Assembly (NCBI GenBank): GCA_044225565.1
Contig: JBGAIL010000034.1
Location: forward strand, 1 to 33,325
Reading direction: 5' to 3'
Source of the DNA: CAVXAE01 sp044225565
GTDB taxonomy: Bacteria; Pseudomonadota; Gammaproteobacteria; Steroidobacterales; Steroidobacteraceae
Length of the DNA stretch: 33,325 bases
Position numbers and translations under genes: made by a program. Shown here piece by piece: positions 23,271 to 30,037 of this stretch. Each line of letters starts with the position of its first letter. Position 1 is the first letter of the stretch. The notes under the pieces were generated by a model. That model searched no databases, was not told the DNA's origin, and saw nothing but the letters and a program-made list of their open reading frames with translations.

Positions 23271-25877
23271 ATGCGCCTCCAGGCTCGCCGCACGCTCATC
23301 GCCACGGTCTTGTCGATCTTCTGCGCCACGGCGGGGGCATCCGAGGCCGCGCCCGCCTCGAAGACCTTGCCGTTCAGCATCACCGCGCCCTCGCTGGTGC
23401 AGGCACTGATCCAGTTCACCGAGCAGTCGGGATTGCAGCTGGCGTTCCCCACGCAGGGCTTCGGCCATCTGCCTGCGCCTCGCGTCGTCGGCCAGCTGAC
23501 GCCGCGCGATGCGCTGGAGAGGCTGCTGAAGGATTCCGGGCTGCGATACGAGTTCACCAACGAGCACACGGTGTCCATCCATGCCGCCACGACGGCGGAT
23601 GGAGTTTCCGGGAGCGATGCCGGTGGTGCATGGGCCGGGCAGCCGGAATCCATCCGGCTCGCCCAGTCCGAAGGGCAGCCTCCAGCCGCGAACGCGAGCA
23701 CGGGCGTGGAGGAGGTCGTCGTCACCGGTCGGATCGTCTTCACGCAGAACGATGCGTTCGGCGCGACCAAGCTCGGGCTGCCCGTGAAGGACACGCCGCA
23801 GACCGTGAGCATCGTCACCTCCGACCTCATGAAGTTCGCGAGCATGGAGGCGTTCGACGACTTCTACAAAGTGGACGCCTCGAGCGCCACCTCGCACTCG
23901 ATCGACGGATTCCCCACCAATTCGGGGCTTTCCCACCAACTTCTACTGGCCAACTTCTACAGGGGATTTCTCCAGCAGGGCAACAATGCCGTGCGCGTGG
24001 ACGGCTTTCGCATGCCGGGGAACATCGACCTCGACCTCGCGCTGTTCGACCGGTTCGAGGTCATCAAGGGGCCCACCTCGACGCTCTACGGCCAGAATTC
24101 CATCGGCGGCACGCTGAACGCCGTCTCGAAGCTGCCGCAGGCCCGCGCGGTGCGCGAGCTGAGCGTCGAAGGAGGGCAGTACGACGACTACCGCATCGAC
24201 GCGGATCTCACGGGGCCGCTCGGTGGCGCCGGAACGTTGAGCTACCGGCTCATCGGCGCCTATGCCGACGCCGAATCCTTCATCGATTTCGTGAACAAGG
24301 ACGTGCAGCTCGTCTCGCCTTCGATCCTGTACCGGCCCGACGACGACACCCGTCTGCTGCTGAGGGTGACGTATCAGAAAGTGAGCGACCGCTTCCACAG
24401 GCAGGCGGCCCTGCAGCTGCGGGGCGAGGGAACGGGCCCGCTGCTCGAGCGCGTGCTCGACGAAGGGCTGCAGATCGTCGACGTGCCCCGCTCGCGGTTC
24501 TATTCGATGCCGTGGAACCGCGACCGGCGCGAAGCGCTCTTCGTGCAGTTCCAGGGTGAGCGGCGCCTGGGGAACGGCTGGACGCTGCGGGCGCACGCCC
24601 AGCACAACGAGGTGGACCAGTGGATCAACGGGTTCTATACCGGTGGCCCCATCGACCAGAACGGGATGACGTACTACAACGAGATCTTCGCCAGCACTTC
24701 GGACAACGAGCTCGATGGCGCCGAGCTCAACCTGTTCGGCGACGTGGAGGCCTTCGGCCGCAGGCACACGCTCTTCTTCGGCATCGACTACAGCCGCATC
24801 CGCGGCGACGGCAAGTCCGATTTCGGCTCGAACTACGGCGAGGGTTTCGCGAGCTCGGTGTTCAACGTCTTCGATCCGGACTACTCCGCGGTGCCGGCGC
24901 TCACCCCCTACACCACCGGTTACGGCTTCTGCGGCGACTCCGTCAGCGGGACGAAGCTCTTCGGGGCGACGGTCCAGGTCATCCTGCGGCCCACGGACCG
25001 CCTGAGCCTGCTGCTCGGAGGGAGGCATACGAGCGACAAGATCGTGGAGACGTACCGCGACGCGGAGGGCCCCTTCTCGAACGTGGCGCTCGCCACGCCG
25101 TACCAGTTGATCGACTCGAAGTTCAGCGAGGAAGTCTTCCAGGGCGGGCTCACCTTCGCGCTCACCGACGCCGTGAACTTGTATGCGAGCTACGGTGAGA
25201 CGTTCGAAGGCCAGAACGGCCGCGCGTTCGCGCAAGACGATCCGGCGGGCAGGCCCATCGACCCGCAGGAGGGCAGCAACTACGAGATCGGCCTCAAGGG
25301 CGATCTCGCGCGCGACCTCTCGTTCAGCGTCGCTGCCTTCGACATGAAGCGCAGCAACATCTCGCAGGACGACTTCGCGCACATCGGATTCCTCGCGCCG
25401 CTCGGCACGCAGCGGGGCAGGGGCGTGGAGCTCGGCCTGCAGGGCAGGCTGCTGCCGCAGTTGAGCATCAACGCGTCCGCCGCCTATCTCGACGCGGAGT
25501 ACACCGAAGGGGAGCTCGAGGGGCTGCAGCCCGTGAACGCTCCGAAGATCGGCCTTTCCGTGTTCGGCAGCTACGAGCTGCTCGGTGGCGCCCTGAAGGG
25601 CCTGGGCTTCGGCCTCGGGGTGGTGCACAAGCGCGGCATCGTGGGCTTCGACTACGGCTGGACCCTCGAAGCGGGGAGGCCGGTCACCTTCGACTTCGGG
25701 GATTTCACGGAAGTCGATGCGCGGGTCTTCTATGACGTGGGGCGCTGGAGCCTCGCGCTTTCCGCGACCAACCTCTTCGACGAGGAATACTACTCGCAGA
25801 CGGACAACAGCCTCTGGTTCATGACCAACGTCAACCCGCCGCGCACGCTGCGCGCCCGCGCGACGTACAGGTTCTGA
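23271..25877 (+). CDS. TonB-dependent siderophore-type transducer receptor with STN domain
   Basis: 868-residue outer-membrane receptor. Signal peptide about 1-26 (TLIATVLSIFCATAGASEA); STN domain about 34-105 (FSITAPSLVQALIQFTEQSG); TonB box EEVVVTG at 147-153. The plug begins ATKLGLPVKDTPQTVSIVTS, the KDTPQTVSIV pattern being typical of ferric-siderophore receptors (FpvA/FhuE type), then FEVIKGPTSTLYGQNSIGGT. Barrel landmarks include YGETFEGQNG and NYEIGLKGDLARD. It ends RARATYRF with the expected terminal phenylalanine. ATG 23271 has AGGA six bases upstream; the frame extends far upstream but only antisense to the sigma gene. Together with the divergent sigma-fecR pair this is a complete surface-signalling unit. 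The ligand is probably a siderophore or a related iron chelate, by analogy. Confidence 0.95.
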   Translation: MRLQARRTLIATVLSIFCATAGASEAAPASKTLPFSITAPSLVQALIQFTEQSGLQLAFPTQGFGHLPAPRVVGQLTPRDALERLLKDSGLRYEFTNEHTVSIHAATTADGVSGSDAGGAWAGQPESIRLAQSEGQPPAANASTGVEEVVVTGRIVFTQNDAFGATKLGLPVKDTPQTVSIVTSDLMKFASMEAFDDFYKVDASSATSHSIDGFPTNSGLSHQLLLANFYRGFLQQGNNAVRVDGFRMPGNIDLDLALFDRFEVIKGPTSTLYGQNSIGGTLNAVSKLPQARAVRELSVEGGQYDDYRIDADLTGPLGGAGTLSYRLIGAYADAESFIDFVNKDVQLVSPSILYRPDDDTRLLLRVTYQKVSDRFHRQAALQLRGEGTGPLLERVLDEGLQIVDVPRSRFYSMPWNRDRREALFVQFQGERRLGNGWTLRAHAQHNEVDQWINGFYTGGPIDQNGMTYYNEIFASTSDNELDGAELNLFGDVEAFGRRHTLFFGIDYSRIRGDGKSDFGSNYGEGFASSVFNVFDPDYSAVPALTPYTTGYGFCGDSVSGTKLFGATVQVILRPTDRLSLLLGGRHTSDKIVETYRDAEGPFSNVALATPYQLIDSKFSEEVFQGGLTFALTDAVNLYASYGETFEGQNGRAFAQDDPAGRPIDPQEGSNYEIGLKGDLARDLSFSVAAFDMKRSNISQDDFAHIGFLAPLGTQRGRGVELGLQGRLLPQLSINASAAYLDAEYTEGELEGLQPVNAPKIGLSVFGSYELLGGALKGLGFGLGVVHKRGIVGFDYGWTLEAGRPVTFDFGDFTEVDARVFYDVGRWSLALSATNLFDEEYYSQTDNSLWFMTNVNPPRTLRARATYRF

Positions 25878-25879
25878 GC

Positions 25880-27043
25880 ATGAAGGGCTCCGCGAGGGCG
25901 CTCGCCGCGGCGTGGCTGACGGGTTGCCTCATTTGCTCGACGCTCGCCAGCGCGGCATCGCATGCCTCGCGCGCCCAAGAGGTATTGAGGCGATGGAAGC
26001 TTCCGGGGTTGTCGATCGCGGCGTCCAGGGATGGGAAGGTGGTCTGGGCCGAAGGTCTCGGCTACGCCAACCTCGAGCACGGAGTGCCGGTGACGCCGGA
26101 CACGAGCTTCCGCATCGCGAGCATTTCCAAGTCGTTCACGGCCACCTTGATGGCGAGGTTGCGCGAGCGCGGGCTTCTCGACCTCGACGTGCCGGTGCAG
26201 CGCTACGCGCCTGGCTTTCCGGACAAGGGCGTTCCCATCACGCTGCGTCAGCTGGCGGCGCATCGCTCCGGCCTCGCGCACTACACGGATGTCGATCTCG
26301 TCAACGCGACCCACTACGCCGACATGACTGCGGCCCTCGCCAAGTTCCGGGATCGGCCGCTCGAGAGCCCACCGGGCACGAAGTTCCGCTATTCCAGCTT
26401 CGGCTACAACCTCATCGGCGCCGCCGTCGAGGGCGTCACTCACGAGCCGTTCGTCATGGCCATGGCGCGGGAGGTCACCGGGCCGCTCGGACTCGGCCAC
26501 ACGGTGCCGGATGAATATGCCCGGATCATTCCGGGCAGAGCGGCCTTCTACACGCGGCACACGGACGAGGAGCCCCGCAACGCGCCTGCCGTCGACAACA
26601 GCGACGTGTGGCCTGCGGGCGGCTATCTCTCGACGGCTTCGGACCTCGTGCGCTTCGGGTACGCCGTCGTCGAAGGGGATTTCCTGACGCCGGCGAGCCG
26701 CGAGCTGCTGCTCAGCCCGGTTCCCGAGAACGTTGCGGAAGGCGAGAGCTTCGGCCTCGGCTGGCAGGTCGAGCAGCGCGATGGATTCTCCGTCGTCGGG
26801 CACGACGGCAGCCACGTCGGCTGCATGGCCCGGCTTCGCGTGTACCGCGGCACGGGCGTCGCGGTGGCGGTGCTCGTCAATCTCTCGATCGAAAGCGAAA
26901 ACGAGGTCGAGCGTGCGCTCAGCGATCTGGTGCACGCCACGGCGCTGGAGTTCATCGCCTCGTCGAAGGAGTACCGCCGGCCCCCTGCGGCGCGGAGAGC
27001 CGATGCCGCTAGCGGTCCGTCCGCCATCCGGCCTTCGCCATGA
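25880..27043 (+). CDS. serine beta-lactamase-fold hydrolase (LACTB / D-aminopeptidase type)
   Basis: 387-residue exported enzyme, starting 2 bases after the receptor stop and so in its operon. Signal peptide about 1-26. Active-site motifs: S81-I-S-K84 (SxxK), YSSFGYN in the YxN position (the asparagine replaced by Ser, as in LACTB-like proteins), and GHDGSHVG for the KTG-like box. LRQLAAHRSGLAHY corresponds to the HLLxHxSG element of the family. It is likely a periplasmic peptidase or esterase rather than a resistance enzyme; coupling to a siderophore-type receptor suggests it may cleave the imported ligand. The last 35 bases overlap, tail to tail, the iron-binding protein gene; residues after about 370 are low-complexity. 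Confidence 0.92.
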   Translation: MKGSARALAAAWLTGCLICSTLASAASHASRAQEVLRRWKLPGLSIAASRDGKVVWAEGLGYANLEHGVPVTPDTSFRIASISKSFTATLMARLRERGLLDLDVPVQRYAPGFPDKGVPITLRQLAAHRSGLAHYTDVDLVNATHYADMTAALAKFRDRPLESPPGTKFRYSSFGYNLIGAAVEGVTHEPFVMAMAREVTGPLGLGHTVPDEYARIIPGRAAFYTRHTDEEPRNAPAVDNSDVWPAGGYLSTASDLVRFGYAVVEGDFLTPASRELLLSPVPENVAEGESFGLGWQVEQRDGFSVVGHDGSHVGCMARLRVYRGTGVAVAVLVNLSIESENEVERALSDLVHATALEFIASSKEYRRPPAARRADAASGPSAIRPSP

Positions 27044-28049
27044 TGCGGTCCGCGTCGTCGTACAGGTACCGCAGCTGGTTCAGATCGATCTTGTCCATCC
27101 TGAACGTGCCGAGCCGGCGCAGCGCTTCGGAAGGCGGCACGTCCTGCCGCACGGGATACTTGAACACGTGCTCGCTCATCAGGGCCTGGCCTTTCTTCGA
27201 GAGCAGGAACGCGACCAGCTTCTGTGCTTCCTGCAGGCGCTTCTCGTCCTCGATGTGGCTCGAGATGCCGACGCCGGTCACGTTCACCGGCAGGCCGTAC
27301 TTGCCGCCGTCCAGCCACACCACGTCGAGGTCGTCCCGCAGCGCCTTCAGCAACTCCGGGGGGTCGGTGCGCCGCGCCTGCAGGTAGCCGAGGTAGTAGG
27401 TGTTCATGAAGCTGATGGCGAAGTCGCCTTTGGCGACCGCGCGGGCGTTGCCGGTGTCGCCGAGGTAGGGATGCCCCGTGCCGAAGTTGCGCACGATGCC
27501 CTGCACCCAGCGCACGGCTTCCGCCTCGCCGTAGCGGTAGATCATGTATGCGACCAGCGAGCGGTTGTAGACGTTCGCAGCGGAGCGGATCGTCATCTTC
27601 CCCTGCCACTTCGGGTCCGCGAGATCCAGCAGTTGTTTCGGGCGGTCCTCCTTGCGCACGAGCTCGTCGTTCACCACCGCCGTGCGGATGCGCAGCACCA
27701 CGCCCAGCCAGCAGCCTTCGTCGTCGCGCCACTCGGCCGGCACCACCTTCGCCATCTCCGCCGCGAAGGCGGGGTCGAGCTTGCGCAGGTGGCCGAAATT
27801 CTTGGCTTCCGTGAGGCCCTTGTAGTCGGAGACGAAGATGACGTCGGTGTTGAAGGTGTCGTAGTCGCTGGTCACCTTCACGGGGATGCCGGTCTCGGCG
27901 GTGAAGGCGTCGATGACCGGCTGCAGGAACGGCTGGTCGTGATACCAGTTGATGCTGAGCGGTTCGGTGATCGCGGCAAGGGCTGCGGAGCAGCCGAGCA
28001 GGGCGATGCCGGCCGCGCACAGCCGCTTCAGGGATTGGATGGGGCGCAA
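27009..28049 (-). CDS. periplasmic iron(III)-binding protein of the FutA/FbpA type
   Basis: 346-residue ABC-type substrate-binding protein starting from a TTG. N-terminal signal peptide SLKRLCAAGIALLGCSAALA (6-25). Family motifs: INWYHDQPF (33-41), RSAANVYNRSLVAY (155-168), GHPYLGDTGNARAVAKGD (192-209) and NTYYLGYL with the iron-binding tyrosine pair Tyr218-Tyr219. The N-lobe is shortened: TGIPVKVTSDYDTFNTDVIF jumps almost directly to the VSDYKGL strand, where relatives have an extra L..L..EG..spA stretch. No ATG gives a sensible N-terminus; TTG 28049 is preceded by GGAGAG with five bases between and gives the right length. LLGC (17-20) weakly resembles a lipobox. No permease or ATPase gene is adjacent. 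Confidence 0.88.
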   Translation of the reverse strand: MRPIQSLKRLCAAGIALLGCSAALAAITEPLSINWYHDQPFLQPVIDAFTAETGIPVKVTSDYDTFNTDVIFVSDYKGLTEAKNFGHLRKLDPAFAAEMAKVVPAEWRDDEGCWLGVVLRIRTAVVNDELVRKEDRPKQLLDLADPKWQGKMTIRSAANVYNRSLVAYMIYRYGEAEAVRWVQGIVRNFGTGHPYLGDTGNARAVAKGDFAISFMNTYYLGYLQARRTDPPELLKALRDDLDVVWLDGGKYGLPVNVTGVGISSHIEDEKRLQEAQKLVAFLLSKKGQALMSEHVFKYPVRQDVPPSEALRRLGTFRMDKIDLNQLRYLYDDADRIMAKAGWRTDR

Positions 28050-28265
28050 GAGTGCTCTCCGGAGTGGGCGAGGGGTCGGCGGAATTTCTAGCACGCGGGC
28101 CGAAGGCGATGAATCCGAAAGGTCGCCACCGGACAGACTGCGGGACTCGCGCTCCCGTCGGTGGCAGGCGGCTCGCGCGGGAGGCGCCCGCCGCATGCAT
28201 AGTGCTTTGATTTCTCATGTCTTTTAGCGGCGCATGCTGGCACGGCGCAGTGTCGCGCTCCGCCG
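28050..28265. promoter_or_regulatory. intergenic region between the iron-binding protein and the third sigma gene
   Basis: 216 bases that should hold the promoter of the minus-strand iron-binding protein gene; AT-rich bases around 28200-28230 are the most promoter-like part. No gene, Fur-box-like palindrome or terminator is recognisable. A long open frame crosses it on the minus strand but is an arginine- and proline-rich extension of the iron-binding protein frame without coding character. Confidence 0.3.
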
Positions 28266-28294
28266 CCGTAGCCACTTTTTCCGCAAACTGCTCT
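28266..28294 (+). promoter_or_regulatory. promoter-like element upstream of the third ECF sigma gene (copy A)
   Basis: CCGTAGCCACTTTTTC (28266-28281), then AAAC at 28285-28288 and CTCT at 28291-28294. The identical 16 bases and the AAAC and CTCT blocks at the same spacing recur at 29938-29966 before the cognate receptor. It ends 33 bases before GTG 28328. A promoter read by this unit's own sigma factor is the simplest reading. Confidence 0.65.
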
Positions 28295-28327
28295 AAGGTG
28301 GTTGGGTAAGAGCGTTTCGGGCGTCCA

Positions 28328-28849
28328 GTGAGCGGTGCAGACAAGCAAACCTTCGTCGATACCCTGGCTCGCGAGCACGGTCAGCGACTGAAAAGCTTCC
28401 TGGCCGCGCGCCTGCGGCAGGCGGCCGCCGACGTACCGGATCTGGTACAGGAGGTGTATCTGCGCCTCCTGCGGGTGCCGCGTCACGATGCCATCCGCAG
28501 CCCGCGGGCGTATCTCTACACCGTGGCGCTGCACGTGCTTCATCAGCACAAGCTCAGCCTCTCGTCGGCCTCGCGGTCCGTGGACATCACGGAAGTGCTG
28601 ACGGAGCTCGAAGCGCCGCCCGGCGAGAATCCTGCCGCGCACCTCGAGACCTGCGATCAGATCGAGGCGTTCGACGCGGTGCTGAGCGAGCTGCCGCCGC
28701 AGTCCTACGCGGTGTTCGTGCTGCACCGGCGGTGCGGCTACACGCGCGACGAGATCGCCGAGCGCCTCGGCCTCTCGCGGGCCATGGTCAAGAAGCATCT
28801 GACGCTGGCGCTCGCGCATTGCCGGCGCCGGTTCGAAGAAATGGAGTAG
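28328..28849 (+). CDS. FecI-type ECF RNA polymerase sigma factor
   Basis: 173-residue ECF sigma factor starting from GTG. Region 2: LKSFLAARLRQAAADVPDLV, then QEVYLRLLRVPRHDAIRSPRAYLYTVALHVL. Region 4: LSELPPQSYAVFVLHRRCGY with the helix-turn-helix DEIAERLGLSRAMVKKHL. It is followed 8 bases later by its fecR partner and then a transducer receptor, the standard fecI-fecR-fecA order. The GTG start places the N-terminus (SGADKQTFVDTLAREHG) as in other FecI-like proteins. Confidence 0.93.
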   Translation: MSGADKQTFVDTLAREHGQRLKSFLAARLRQAAADVPDLVQEVYLRLLRVPRHDAIRSPRAYLYTVALHVLHQHKLSLSSASRSVDITEVLTELEAPPGENPAAHLETCDQIEAFDAVLSELPPQSYAVFVLHRRCGYTRDEIAERLGLSRAMVKKHLTLALAHCRRRFEEME

Positions 28850-28857
28850 CGAGCGTC

Positions 28858-29943
28858 ATGTCCCAGGTATCCCGCAAGGAGCTCAATCCGCTGATCCTCG
28901 AGGAAGCCGCGGAATGGTTCGTGGAATTCGAGGGGGAAGAGCTCACCCTCGCCCAGCGCCGGGCATTCGACGAGTGGTTGCGCAAGTCGCCCGAGCACGT
29001 GCGGGCGTTCCTCGAGCTGCTGCCGTTGTGGGAGCGCGGCGCGGCGCAACATCCCTCGAGGAGGATCGATGCGGAAGCGATCATCGCCCGGGCGTTGAGC
29101 GCCGACGCCAATGTGATTGCCCTGGTCGAGCGCGGGGCCGGCGGCCGGTGGCGCATGGCAAGCGCATCGGGCACGGGCGAGTTACCTGCGGCGGCGCGGG
29201 GTCGTCGCAAGGTATATCTTCGTGCTGCGGCGGTGGTTGCGTCCGTAGGCGTCGCGCTGCTCGCCTGGTGGCAGCTCTCGCCATCCAGCTACTCCACCGG
29301 AACCGCAGAGCAGCGCTCCGTCATGCTGACTGACGGCAGCACGCTGCAGCTCAACGCCCGCTCGCGCGTCCGCATCCGCTTCACGGAGCGGGAGCGCGCC
29401 ATCGACCTCATCGACGGGCAGGCCATCTTCAGCGTGGCGAAGGATTCCGCGCGTCCGTTCATCGTGCGCAGCGAAGGCGCCAGCGTTCGCGCCGTCGGTA
29501 CGCAGTTCGACGTGTATCGGAAAAAGGGAAAGCTCACCGTCACCGTGCTGCAGGGCAGGGTGGCGGTCGTTCCCGTCGAGCCACCCGGAACGGCGGGCGT
29601 CGCCGCCGGGGTTGCCGAACCGATCCTGCTTTCGGCCGGTGAGCAGACGGTGGTCGTGTCGCGCATGGTCGGCAAGCCGCGGCCGGTGGACCTCACGCTG
29701 GCCACGGCATGGACGCAGCGCCACCTCGCGTTCCAGAAGGCCCCGCTCTCGGAAGTGATCGACGAGTTCAACCGCTTCAACGCCCGGCAGATGCGCATCG
29801 AGGATGAGCGCACGGAGCGATTCCTCGTGAGCGCGACCTTCTCGTCGACCGATCCCGCCTCGCTGTTGAGATTCCTGCGCGAGCAGCCCGGCATCACGGT
29901 CGTCGAGACCGGGGGCGAGATCCGCATTGCCGCCGCACCGTAG
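28858..29943 (+). CDS. FecR-type anti-sigma / signal transducer
   Basis: 361-residue single-span protein. DUF4880-type N-terminal domain about 12-55 (EEAAEWFVEFEGEELTLAQR, then RAFDEWL), transmembrane helix about 121-139, then the periplasmic FecR domain with GTAEQRSVMLTDGSTLQLNA and GQAIFSVAKDSARPF, and a C-terminal receptor-facing region FQKAPLSEVIDEFNRFNARQ. The cytoplasmic part between the first domain and the helix is longer than in the other two FecR proteins here. The TAG stop lies inside the promoter-like element for the downstream receptor, so the two functions share bases. Confidence 0.92.
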   Translation: MSQVSRKELNPLILEEAAEWFVEFEGEELTLAQRRAFDEWLRKSPEHVRAFLELLPLWERGAAQHPSRRIDAEAIIARALSADANVIALVERGAGGRWRMASASGTGELPAAARGRRKVYLRAAAVVASVGVALLAWWQLSPSSYSTGTAEQRSVMLTDGSTLQLNARSRVRIRFTERERAIDLIDGQAIFSVAKDSARPFIVRSEGASVRAVGTQFDVYRKKGKLTVTVLQGRVAVVPVEPPGTAGVAAGVAEPILLSAGEQTVVVSRMVGKPRPVDLTLATAWTQRHLAFQKAPLSEVIDEFNRFNARQMRIEDERTERFLVSATFSSTDPASLLRFLREQPGITVVETGGEIRIAAAP

Positions 29944-29966
29944 CCACTTTTTCAGGAAACCACTCT
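29938..29966 (+). promoter_or_regulatory. promoter-like element upstream of the third transducer receptor (copy B)
   Basis: CCGTAGCCACTTTTTC at 29938-29953, AAAC at 29957-29960, CTCT at 29963-29966, the same arrangement as at 28266-28294. It overlaps the fecR stop codon (TAG at 29941-29943) and ends 71 bases before ATG 30038. It would let the receptor and the peptidase behind it be transcribed separately from sigma-fecR. Confidence 0.65.
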
Positions 29967-30037
29967 CAGTGTTCACGAGACCGTCATCTGTCGTGACGGA
30001 TCGAGCACAAAGCCTCTCGAGAGGCGGGGGAGTTTCC

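Noticed and set aside
28050..28327. Fur box between the iron-binding protein and the third sigma gene
   Set aside because: No 19-base palindrome resembling GATAATGATAATCATTATC could be found by eye, although the iron context would suit one.
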